From assembly GCA_903958915.1 (NCBI GenBank), contig CAJBVC010000853.1, forward strand, positions 1 to 8,514: a DNA stretch of 8,514 nucleotides, in the 5' to 3' direction. Of this stretch, positions 1 through 5,736 are shown piece by piece. Origin of the DNA: an uncultured beta proteobacterium. GTDB lineage: Bacteria; Pseudomonadota; Gammaproteobacteria; Burkholderiales; Burkholderiaceae_C. The position numbers and the translations under genes are program-made. The notes beneath the pieces were generated by a model. It saw only the letters and a list, made by a program, of their open reading frames with translations, did not search any database and was not told the DNA's origin. Positions within the stretch are counted from its first letter, which is position 1. Each line of letters starts with the position of its first letter.

Positions 1-917
1 CAAACCCATCGGAGGCGCCGCCTGCCAAAACGGTATCGCTGCGCCCGTCGCAGACCTCAGAAACAGAACCAGAATCGGCTCCAGAGCCCGTAGAGCAAGC
101 GCAGGAAGCTACTGAAACCATAGCACACACGGGTCAACCTGCCGACACTACCCTGCAGCTTGCCAGTGCCGCGCACGCCGTAAAAAGCGCTGAATCCACG
201 TCCAACACCAACCAATCGTCCACCCCGCCAGGCGCTGCGCAAGGCGCGTTGCCGGCGCCCGCAGCGCCACCGTGGCGCATCCTGGTGCCCGGCCCCACAC
301 GCCTGAAATACGGACTCAAAGGCGAGATCAAGGGATTCCCCTATTCCGCCAACGGTGAGCTGCTCTGGCTGCACGATGGCAATAAGTACGAGGCGCGACT
401 GGAGATCAGCGTCTTCCTGTTGGGCACCAAAGTGCAAACCAGCAAGGGCGAACTCACACCCCAAGGCCTGGCGCCGATTCGCTTTGGCGACAAGTACCGC
501 TCTGAAGTGGCCGCGCATTTCGAGCGCAGCAAGGGCAAGGTAACATTTAGCGCCAACACCCCCGATGTGCCGCTGCAACCCGATGCGCAGGACCAGGTGA
601 GCGCATTCATGCAACTGGCTACTCTGGTGGGCGGCGATCCGGACCGGTTCCCCCAAGGTATGAAGCTTAGTTTTCAGGCGGTAGGGGCCCGTTATGCTGA
701 GCAGTGGGCCTTCGTGGTTGGTGGCAACGAGATGCTGGATTTGCCCGGCGGCAAGGTCAAGGCCATGCGGTTCACGCGCGAGGCCACGGCTGAGTTTGAT
801 ACCCGGGGCGATGTCTGGCTGGCCCCGGAAATGGACTACCTGCCGGTGCGGATTCGCCTTACCCAAGCCAATGGCGATTTCCTCGACCTGCTCTGGAAGT
901 CGACCGAGAAACCTTGA
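1..917 (+). CDS. DUF3108 domain protein, 5'-truncated by the window edge
   Basis: The frame is open from base 3 to the TGA at 915-917 and gives 304 visible residues; the true start lies to the left. The first ~90 residues are low-complexity, rich in Pro, Ala, Glu, Ser and Thr, with no predicted fold. From about residue 91 (PPWRILVPGPTRLKYGL) the sequence matches the DUF3108 family as I know it: KGEIKGFPYSANGELLW, then NKYEARLEISVFLLG, FGDKYRSEVAAHFE, SANTPDVPLQPDAQDQ, and the closing YLPVRIRLTQANGDFLDLLW. The function of DUF3108 is unknown; members are usually envelope proteins. A flexible linker before the domain recalls TonB-like proteins with an N-terminal membrane anchor, but the anchor would lie outside the window, so location is inference. 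A DUF3567 gene follows after 49 bases on the same strand. The TTG at 249 is in frame but is not a start, because the linker continues upstream of it. Confidence 0.85.
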   Translation, partial: NPSEAPPAKTVSLRPSQTSETEPESAPEPVEQAQEATETIAHTGQPADTTLQLASAAHAVKSAESTSNTNQSSTPPGAAQGALPAPAAPPWRILVPGPTRLKYGLKGEIKGFPYSANGELLWLHDGNKYEARLEISVFLLGTKVQTSKGELTPQGLAPIRFGDKYRSEVAAHFERSKGKVTFSANTPDVPLQPDAQDQVSAFMQLATLVGGDPDRFPQGMKLSFQAVGARYAEQWAFVVGGNEMLDLPGGKVKAMRFTREATAEFDTRGDVWLAPEMDYLPVRIRLTQANGDFLDLLWKSTEKP

Positions 918-953
918 AATGCGCGTTGGCGCACCCAGTTGCAGTGCAGGTAC

Positions 954-959
954 TATCAT
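954..959 (+). promoter_or_regulatory. Possible -10 element (TATCAT) for a near-leaderless DUF3567 mRNA
   Basis: TATCAT matches the sigma-70 -10 consensus at 5 of 6 bases and ends 7 bases before the ATG at 967. No convincing -35 box sits at the usual spacing, and no purine-rich Shine-Dalgarno is seen between it and the ATG. A transcript from here would begin at or very near the start codon. The call rests on position and the recurrence of this arrangement at other starts in the window; it could be chance. Confidence 0.25.
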
Positions 960-966
960 CCACACC

Positions 967-1245
967 ATGCACACCCTCTACGATTCCGACACCTACTCGG
1001 TGACGCACATGCTGGCCAATGCGCCCGGCGAACTCGCGCCCAGCACCACGCCCAGATTGGCGCGCCATGGCTTTGAAATTGTCGACAAACGGGCCGGCAA
1101 GGAGGTCTACCTGGACGGATCGTGGGCCGAGTTGTTCCAGCGGCATATCGTGGCTTGGCAAGTAAAGACACCATCCCAGGAAGAGGTGGAAGACACGCTG
1201 GAACAGTTTGCCGAACTGGCACAAAACCCGGTGGTAGTGCACTAA
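967..1245 (+). CDS. DUF3567 family small protein
   Basis: A 92-residue protein beginning MHTLYDSDTYSVTHML and ending ELAQNPVVVH. The blocks ARHGFEIVDKRAGKEVYLDG, WAELFQRHIVAWQ and PSQEEVEDTLEQFAELAQNP are typical of DUF3567, a short cytoplasmic family of unknown function found mainly in Burkholderiales. There is no signal peptide or membrane segment. The ATG at 967 is chosen because homologs begin with a Met-x-x-Leu/Ile-Tyr block; an in-frame ATG at 919 would add 16 residues (MRVGAPSCSAGTIIHT) unlike the family, almost abutting the upstream stop. No Shine-Dalgarno is evident. The gene follows the DUF3108 gene by 49 bases and precedes purU by 36 bases, so the three may share a transcript. The family assignment is from memory of its conserved core; no catalytic residues are known to me. 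Confidence 0.85.
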   Translation: MHTLYDSDTYSVTHMLANAPGELAPSTTPRLARHGFEIVDKRAGKEVYLDGSWAELFQRHIVAWQVKTPSQEEVEDTLEQFAELAQNPVVVH

Positions 1246-1267
1246 AAGACTCCCTGCTGTCTGGTGC

Positions 1268-1273
1268 GACAAT
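1268..1273 (+). promoter_or_regulatory. Possible -10 element (GACAAT) immediately upstream of purU
   Basis: GACAAT matches 4 of 6 bases of the -10 consensus, including the key A at position 2 and the final AAT, and ends 8 bases before the purU ATG. No -35 match is visible at 16-18 bases, and no Shine-Dalgarno precedes the ATG. It would give a leaderless or nearly leaderless purU message. Weak on its own. Confidence 0.2.
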
Positions 1274-1281
1274 CGCGCACC

Positions 1282-2130
1282 ATGACTTCGACCTATGTAC
1301 TGACCCTATCCTGCCCTGACCGCCTGGGGTTGGTGCATGCTGTCTCCGGATTTCTCCTTGAGCGGGGCGGCAACATCGAAGAAGCCGCGCAATACAACGA
1401 CCCTGACACAGGCCTCTTCTTCATGCGGGTGCAGTTCCGCTGCGAACAGCTGACAGCGCAAGACCTGCAGTGCCAATTGGCCGCCTTTGCCACACCGTTT
1501 CAGATGCGATGCAGCCTGCACGCCACGGCACAGCCGATGCGCACCGTGATTCTGGTCAGCAAGGAAGGGCATTGCCTCAACGACCTGCTGTTTCGCTGGA
1601 AAAGCGGGCTGCTGCCGGTGGACATTCGCGCCATCATTTCCAACCACCGTGACTTCTACCAGCTCGCCGCCAGTTACAACGTGCCGTTTCACCACATCGC
1701 GGTGTCACGCGCCAACAAGGAGGCTGCCGAGGCGCGGCAGCTCGAAATCATCCAGGAAGAAGAAGCCGAACTGGTGGTGCTGGCGCGTTACATGCAGATC
1801 CTGTCCAACGATTTATGCATGCAGTTGACCGGCCGCGCCATCAACATCCACCACTCCTTCCTACCCAGCTTCAAGGGTGCCAAACCCTACTACCAGGCGC
1901 ATGACCGGGGCGTGAAGCTGATCGGCGCCACGGCCCACTATGTGACGGCCGACCTCGACGAAGGACCGATCATTGAACAGGACGTCGCCCGCGTGGACCA
2001 CAGCAAGACCGTGGAAGACCTCACGACACAAGGCCGCGACACCGAAAGCCAGGTGCTGGCGCGCGCCGTCAAATGGCACAGCGAGCACCGCGTGCTGCTC
2101 AACGGCCACAAAACGGTGATTTTCAAGTAG
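1282..2130 (+). CDS. purU: Formyltetrahydrofolate deformylase (PurU)
   Basis: Hydrolyses 10-formyltetrahydrofolate to formate and tetrahydrofolate in the cytoplasm, balancing one-carbon pools and, in E. coli, supplying formate to PurT. The 282-residue length matches the family. An ACT domain spans about residues 6-80 (CPDRLGLVHAVSGFLLERGGN), the usual allosteric sensor; in E. coli PurU responds to methionine and glycine. The formyltransferase-like domain spans about 86-282 and carries the hallmark INIHHSFLPSFKGAKPY block with catalytic Asn188 and His190, then GATAHYVTADLDEGPII with catalytic Asp226. All three catalytic residues are present. The ATG at 1282 is preferred because MTSTYVLTLSCPDR is the expected N-terminus; a GTG at 1264 would add six residues. 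No Shine-Dalgarno is seen. It lies 36 bases after the DUF3567 gene and converges on the crotonase-family gene with only 6 bases between stop codons. Confidence 0.96.
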   Translation: MTSTYVLTLSCPDRLGLVHAVSGFLLERGGNIEEAAQYNDPDTGLFFMRVQFRCEQLTAQDLQCQLAAFATPFQMRCSLHATAQPMRTVILVSKEGHCLNDLLFRWKSGLLPVDIRAIISNHRDFYQLAASYNVPFHHIAVSRANKEAAEARQLEIIQEEEAELVVLARYMQILSNDLCMQLTGRAINIHHSFLPSFKGAKPYYQAHDRGVKLIGATAHYVTADLDEGPIIEQDVARVDHSKTVEDLTTQGRDTESQVLARAVKWHSEHRVLLNGHKTVIFK

Positions 2131-2148
2131 ACGACTTCAGGAGACCGT
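2113..2148. terminator. Candidate two-way terminator across the purU/crotonase junction
   Basis: A dyad centred near 2131 contains both stop codons. The outer arms are ACGGT (2113-2117) and ACCGT (2144-2148); the inner arms are AAGT (2125-2128) and ACTT (2134-2137), closing a 5-base loop, with a short TT/AG pairing between them. T-rich sequence follows on both strands: GGTTTCTGTG on plus, and TTTTGTGG reading on minus. The stem is interrupted and not very GC-rich, so strength is uncertain. Confidence 0.35.
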
Positions 2149-2922
2149 CGGTTTCTGTGTGAACCGCGGGTGGCGCTTTTCCAGGAAGGCGGCAATCCCC
2201 TCCTGCGCATCGGGCGTGACCGCCGCGCTGGCCATTTGTGCCACAGCGACTTCATAAGCCTGGCCCTGCGGCAACCCCACTTGCCGGTAGAACGCCTGCT
2301 TACCCAGTTGTTTGGAGAGCAAGCTTCCACGGGTGGAGCGCTCGATCAGATCCAGCGTCGCCGCATCGAGCTGATCGGCAGGAACGCAGCGGTTGATGAG
2401 GCCCCACTCGGCTGCTGTGCGGGCATCAATGGCATCGCCCGTGAGCGCCATTTCCAGGGCACGCTTGCGGCCAATGTTGCGGGCGATGGCCACCAGCGGG
2501 GTGTGGCAAAACAGTCCGGCCTTGCCGCCAGGAATGGCAAACGTTGCCGTGTCGGCCGCCACCGCCAGATCGCAGGTCGCAACCAGTTGGCAGCCCGCTG
2601 CGGTGGCCAGCGCGTGCACCCGTGCGACGACCGGTTGCGGCATCGCCTGGATCGCATCCATCATCTGCGTACACACGGCAAACAATTCTGTGGCTTGGGC
2701 CTCACTTGCACCGGCCATGTCGGCAAAATTGTGTCCGGCACTGAATACCGGACCATTGGCCGCCAGGATGACGCCGTGTGCATCGCTGCACGCCACTTCG
2801 TGCAGGGCCTGTGTCAGCTCCTGCATCACTTCCAGCGCCAAGGCATTGCGCTTCTCCGGACGGTTCAGCGTGATGGTGGTAATGCCGCCATCAGACGCCA
2901 CCAGAAGATACTTGAAAGTCAT
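2137..2922 (-). CDS. ECHDC3-like enoyl-CoA hydratase/isomerase (crotonase) family protein
   Basis: A 261-residue crotonase-fold protein. The N-terminal ITTITLNRPEKRNAL, the oxyanion-hole/CoA segment FSAGHNFADM (60-69) and AAGCQLVATCDLAVAADTATF (108-128) define the family. PGGKAGLFCHTPLVAIAR (131-148) and GRKRALEMALTGD resemble human ECHDC3 and its bacterial relatives rather than fatty-acid-oxidation hydratases. Both glutamates that catalyse water addition in classical enoyl-CoA hydratase are absent: the first position is Gln112 and the second falls at Gly132/Gly133. Ordinary hydration of enoyl-CoA is therefore doubtful; the substrate is unknown. The C-terminal EGIAAFLEKRHPRF block is normal. 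The ATG overlaps the diguanylate cyclase stop in ATGA, and a good ribosome site, AAGGA (2929-2933), lies 6 bases before it inside the cyclase gene, so the two are co-translated. There is no signal peptide. Confidence 0.9.
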   Translation of the reverse strand: MTFKYLLVASDGGITTITLNRPEKRNALALEVMQELTQALHEVACSDAHGVILAANGPVFSAGHNFADMAGASEAQATELFAVCTQMMDAIQAMPQPVVARVHALATAAGCQLVATCDLAVAADTATFAIPGGKAGLFCHTPLVAIARNIGRKRALEMALTGDAIDARTAAEWGLINRCVPADQLDAATLDLIERSTRGSLLSKQLGKQAFYRQVGLPQGQAYEVAVAQMASAAVTPDAQEGIAAFLEKRHPRFTQKPTVS

Positions 2923-4097
2923 GCATTTTCCTTTTCAAAAGGCACTTCAGAGGCGCGCACCATTCGCCCGCGACCGGCCTGTTTGGCCCGGTACACCGCC
3001 GCATCGGCTCGCGACATCAGACTACCCAGGGATTCCCCCGCACTGTCGATCAGGGCCAGGCCACTGCTGAAGTCCAGCGCAAAGCCGAGCTCGGCAGGCG
3101 CTGCCACAGCCAGGGCGGCACGCAGGCGCCGATCAAACCCTTCGCCGGCTGCCGCATCCGCATGCGGCATCAGTACGCAAAACTCCTCCCCGCCCATGCG
3201 GGCGATGACATCGCCACTGCGTTGCCCCTGCGTCAACAGACGGCCAAAAAGTCGCAAGGCCGCGTCGCCCGCTTCGTGCCCACGGCTATCGTTGATCTGT
3301 TTGAATTGGTCAAGATCAAGCGCGATCAAGGCCAGTGGTATGTGGTGACGCTGGGCCTGGGTCACCAGCGCTGCGGCGGGCTCGCTCCAACCATGGCGGT
3401 TGCGAACCCCGGTCAACTGGTCCGTAATGGCAAGATTGCGCAACTGTTGTTCCGCCTCTTCGCGCCAAGCCACCAGCACCGCGACATTGATAATCACCAG
3501 CGTGATATTGGCAAACAACAGCGCCAGCACATTGACCGGGTGCGGCGCAGTGAACGTCGGGTACAGTTCGGTGAACCAGGCACCCATGACGCCGCGGGCC
3601 CCGGTCAACCCAGCCATTACCAGTAGGCAACCCAGAATGACCCACCGCCAACGCCCGCCCAGTGTAGAACCCGGCCACAGTGTGGCACGCGCCAGAATCA
3701 GCAGTTGCCCGGCAATCAGCAGATTGGCCCAACCAACCCGCACCGGGTAACTGGAAAACGACAGCGTGTAGCCCACGGGCATGGCCACCAGAAGCAGCAG
3801 CAAGGTGCGCCGCCAGGGCCGGGGGCCGAGCCAGCCCGCAAGCGCCTGGTACATCAGCCAGTTGGCAACGCTGATGGTTGCCATGGCAAACGTGGACAGG
3901 GCCCAATCCATCCAGGTGCCTTGTGCAAGACCCGACAGAACCAGCGCGATCCAGCTCAGCGCCTGCACGATCAGTGCACGCCGCGCTGCGCGCGCCGCAT
4001 CGCTTAGTGCTGCACCCATGATGATGGGCAAGGTGGTTGCCATCACCAGGAGGTTGGCAATATTGACGATGAGCAGTGTGTCCGGATCAAGACGCAT
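2919..4097 (-). CDS. Membrane-bound diguanylate cyclase (GGDEF)
   Basis: A 392-residue protein that should make cyclic di-GMP from two GTP at the inner membrane. Residues about 7-212 hold six or seven hydrophobic segments (roughly 7-30, 41-60, 65-88, 97-114, 121-138, 150-170, 188-212), matching no sensor family I can name. The GGDEF domain begins at ITDQLTGVRNRHGW (224-237), continues with LDLDQFKQINDSRGH, where Asp261 is the expected metal ligand, and has an intact GGEEF active site (302-306). RSGD (293-296), five residues before GGEEF, is a complete RxxD inhibitory site, so product feedback is expected. No EAL, PAS or receiver domain is present. The ATG at 4097 lacks a clear Shine-Dalgarno but has GATAAT 7 bases upstream. 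It is the first gene of a two-gene unit with the crotonase-like gene and is divergent from tfoX. The signal sensed is unknown. Confidence 0.93.
   Translation of the reverse strand: MRLDPDTLLIVNIANLLVMATTLPIIMGAALSDAARAARRALIVQALSWIALVLSGLAQGTWMDWALSTFAMATISVANWLMYQALAGWLGPRPWRRTLLLLLVAMPVGYTLSFSSYPVRVGWANLLIAGQLLILARATLWPGSTLGGRWRWVILGCLLVMAGLTGARGVMGAWFTELYPTFTAPHPVNVLALLFANITLVIINVAVLVAWREEAEQQLRNLAITDQLTGVRNRHGWSEPAAALVTQAQRHHIPLALIALDLDQFKQINDSRGHEAGDAALRLFGRLLTQGQRSGDVIARMGGEEFCVLMPHADAAAGEGFDRRLRAALAVAAPAELGFALDFSSGLALIDSAGESLGSLMSRADAAVYRAKQAGRGRMVRASEVPFEKENA
2929..2933 (-). promoter_or_regulatory. Shine-Dalgarno AAGGA for the crotonase gene inside the cyclase 3' end
   Basis: On the minus strand AAAAGGAAAATGC precedes the ATG, with AAGGA 6 bases upstream. 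It lies within the last codons of the diguanylate cyclase gene, supports the ATG at 2922 and suggests re-initiation by terminating ribosomes. Confidence 0.65.
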
Positions 4098-4104
4098 GGA
4101 ACCG

Positions 4105-4110
4105 ATTATC
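4105..4110 (-). promoter_or_regulatory. Possible -10 element (GATAAT) for the diguanylate cyclase gene
   Basis: On the minus strand the upstream sequence reads TAGATAATCGGTTCC and then ATG. GATAAT matches 5 of 6 consensus bases and ends 7 bases before the start, with no Shine-Dalgarno, implying a leaderless message if used. No good -35 box is found at 16-18 bases. Confidence 0.3.
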
Positions 4111-4121
4111 TATGCCAACCG

Positions 4122-4151
4122 TTGAGCCACAGGCCAGGTCGGGTTTACCAT
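4122..4151 (+). promoter_or_regulatory. Candidate sigma-70 promoter for tfoX
   Basis: TTGAGC (4122-4127, 4 of 6 to the -35 consensus) is separated by 18 bases from TACCAT (4146-4151, 4 of 6 to the -10 consensus). The -10 ends 8 bases before the ATG at 4160, and no Shine-Dalgarno is visible. It lies in the 62-base region shared with the divergent cyclase gene. I see no clear CRP-type palindrome. Confidence 0.35.
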
Positions 4152-4159
4152 TCTCAACC

Positions 4160-4798
4160 ATGTCCACCTCCGCATCCACCATGGAATTTCTCCTGGACCA
4201 ACTGCGCCAGGCCGGTCCCGTCACCTGCCGCAAGATGTTTGGCGAGTACTGCCTGTACTTTGATGGCAGACCGGTGGGACTGGTCTGTGACGACCAGCTG
4301 TACCTCAAGCCCACTGCGGAGGGTCGGGCACTGCTGTCGCAACCGCGCGAAGGCCCCCCTTTTCCTGGCGCCAAGCCGCACCTGCTGCTCGATGCCGACG
4401 CCTGGGAAGATGCGCAGGCTCTGTGCCATCTGGTGCGCGCCACGGCGATGGCCCTGCCGGTACGTCCAGCACCCAAGGCCAAAACAACCCGTCTGGCCAA
4501 AACGGCGACCAAGGCGAGAACGCCGGCAGACCTGCCCAATCTGGGACCGAAGTCGATGGAGATGCTGGCAGCGGCGGGCATCCGAACCATTGCGCAATTG
4601 CGCAAGCTCGGAGCAGTGGCGGCGTACACCAAGGTCAAACAGCACCTTGGCAATGCCAGCCTCAATCTGTTGTGGGCCCTTGAAGGCGCCTTGACCGACA
4701 CCCCATGGCAAGTGGTGGCACGCGACCACCGCACCAGCCTGTTGCTGGCGTTGGAGCAGGCGCAGCAGACAGCCAAGCCACCCAAAACCCGCCGCTGA
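4160..4798 (+). CDS. tfoX: TfoX/Sxy family protein with both N- and C-terminal domains
   Basis: A 212-residue protein, close to the length of E. coli Sxy (209). The TfoX N-terminal domain covers about residues 9-100 and contains the diagnostic CRKMFGEYCLYFDGRPVGLV and DDQLYLKP. A basic, Ala/Lys/Thr-rich linker (about 101-122) leads to the TfoX C-terminal domain (about 123-200), which has helix-hairpin-helix character: DLPNLGPKSMEMLAAAGI, then TIAQLRKLGAVAAY and NLLWALEGALTDTPWQ. In gammaproteobacteria such proteins assist CRP at competence promoters; the role in betaproteobacteria is not established, so regulation of DNA uptake is only inferred. The ATG at 4160 is used because the domain starts soon after; an ATG at 4181 is a possible alternative, and an in-frame reading from 4076 would extend into the divergent cyclase gene. 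It is divergent from the diguanylate cyclase and convergent with psd, 15 bases apart. Confidence 0.9.
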   Translation: MSTSASTMEFLLDQLRQAGPVTCRKMFGEYCLYFDGRPVGLVCDDQLYLKPTAEGRALLSQPREGPPFPGAKPHLLLDADAWEDAQALCHLVRATAMALPVRPAPKAKTTRLAKTATKARTPADLPNLGPKSMEMLAAAGIRTIAQLRKLGAVAAYTKVKQHLGNASLNLLWALEGALTDTPWQVVARDHRTSLLLALEQAQQTAKPPKTRR

Positions 4799-4813
4799 AT
4801 CCAGATGTTCGTT

Positions 4814-5650
4814 TTACGCCATCGCTTCGCCCATGCGGATGGCGCGCGCCGGTGCCCACGTCGGGTTGAACTCGAGTACATCCTTGGGAAACAGCATCAC
4901 CACCGTGGACCCCAGCAGAAAGCGGCCCATCTCGGAACCGCGCGCGAGGCGCACAGCCCCTTTGTCATAGGTCCATTCACAGACGTCAGGGCGCCGCGGG
5001 GGGTTTACCTGTCCGTGCCAGACCGTGGCCATGCTGCCCACAATCGTTGCGCCCACCAGGGTCAGTACAAATGGCCCCTTGTCGGAGTCGAACACACACA
5101 CCACCCGCTCGTTGCGCGCAAACAATCCCGGTACGCCGCGCGCCGTGGTCGGGTTCACCGAAAACAGGTCCCCTGGCACATAGATCATGCGGCGCAACTC
5201 ACCATCACAGGGCATGTGGATGCGGTGATAATCGCGCGGACTCAAGTACAGCGTGGCAAATGCCCCATCCTCAAACTGCGCTGCCAGACCAGCATCGCCC
5301 CCCACCAGTGCCGTTGTGCTGTAGCGGTGCCCTTTGGCCTGAAAAATCTGATCCGCTTCAATCCGTCCACACTGGCTGATGGCACCATCGACCGGGCAGA
5401 GATAGGCACTGTCCGCCAGCGGACGTGCGCCCTCTTTCAAGGGTCGCGTGAAAAACGCGTTAAAACTTGCGTAGCTGGAAACATCGGGGTCGGCTGCCTC
5501 GGCCATGTTGACGTTGTAACGTTTCACAAACCAGCGAATCAGTGCGGTGGTGGCACCCCCGGCCTGTGCACTGGCCACTTTACCCGCCAGTATGGTGAGG
5601 GCTTTCTTCGGCAGCAGGTACTGTGGCAGCACCGCAAGGGAATCGGACAT
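4814..5650 (-). CDS. psd: Phosphatidylserine decarboxylase proenzyme
   Basis: Converts phosphatidylserine to phosphatidylethanolamine at the inner membrane, using a pyruvoyl group made by self-cleavage. The 278 residues match the long E. coli-type class. The triad is intact: Asp88 in CPVDGAIS, His145 in SPRDYHRIHMPCDGE, and Ser248 in the LGST cleavage motif (246-249). Cleavage between Gly247 and Ser248 gives a 247-residue beta chain and a 31-residue alpha chain carrying the pyruvoyl. FNAFFTRPLKEGARPL and GSMATVWHGQV are further family blocks. The start is the ATG at 5650: the family N-terminus follows directly, and GGAAG (5656-5660) lies 5 bases upstream. The frame stays open to 6031, but that extension overlaps glcD and has no family similarity. 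Psd is divergent from glcD (86 bases) and convergent with tfoX; the partner pssA is not in the window. Confidence 0.96.
   Translation of the reverse strand: MSDSLAVLPQYLLPKKALTILAGKVASAQAGGATTALIRWFVKRYNVNMAEAADPDVSSYASFNAFFTRPLKEGARPLADSAYLCPVDGAISQCGRIEADQIFQAKGHRYSTTALVGGDAGLAAQFEDGAFATLYLSPRDYHRIHMPCDGELRRMIYVPGDLFSVNPTTARGVPGLFARNERVVCVFDSDKGPFVLTLVGATIVGSMATVWHGQVNPPRRPDVCEWTYDKGAVRLARGSEMGRFLLGSTVVMLFPKDVLEFNPTWAPARAIRMGEAMA
4817..4844. repeat. Inverted repeat at the 3' end of psd
   Basis: CGCCATC (4817-4823) and GATGGCG (4838-4844) form a perfect 7-bp stem; the loop contains a further CGC/GCG pairing closing on CCAT. It starts in the last sense codon of psd and lies 18 bases beyond the tfoX stop. 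No T-run follows on the plus strand, so it is not a standard terminator for tfoX, though it could mark or protect an RNA 3' end. The adjacent GGCGCGCGCC (4841-4850) is a perfect 10-base palindrome that competes with it. Confidence 0.35.
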
Positions 5651-5710
5651 GGCGGCTTCCAGAAGTGGCCTGAACACTATGCAGGCCCGTGGGGTGAAAC
5701 GGTCGGGCAT

Positions 5711-5728
5711 TATAGTGGGGGCAAGGAG
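5711..5728 (+). promoter_or_regulatory. glcD ribosome binding site with possible -10 element
   Basis: AAGGAG (5723-5728), 8 bases before the ATG at 5737, is the strongest Shine-Dalgarno in the window and fixes the glcD start. TATAGT (5711-5716) is a possible -10 (4 of 6), with no matching -35; CATTAT at 5708 is an overlapping alternative. The ribosome site is well supported, the promoter weakly. Confidence 0.55.
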
Positions 5729-5736
5729 TCCACCGC

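Noticed and set aside
694..966. N-terminal extension of the DUF3567 frame into the DUF3108 gene
   Set aside because: The extension (many Arg, Pro, Ser, Cys and Trp) is an out-of-frame reading of DUF3108 codons; family similarity begins at the ATG at 967.
57..974. Long minus-strand open frame (305 codons) opposite the DUF3108 gene
   Set aside because: The plus-strand frame carries recognisable DUF3108 blocks; the antisense translation is rich in Arg, Gly and His, with no family resemblance, typical of a shadow in GC-rich DNA.
2170..3348. 392-codon plus-strand open frame opposite the crotonase and cyclase genes
   Set aside because: It crosses two well-supported genes on the other strand and encodes low-quality Arg/Ala/Ser-rich sequence with no recognised motif.
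4087..4881. 264-codon minus-strand frame opposite tfoX
   Set aside because: The plus strand encodes both TfoX domains; the antisense product is Arg/Ser/Ala-rich with no domain.
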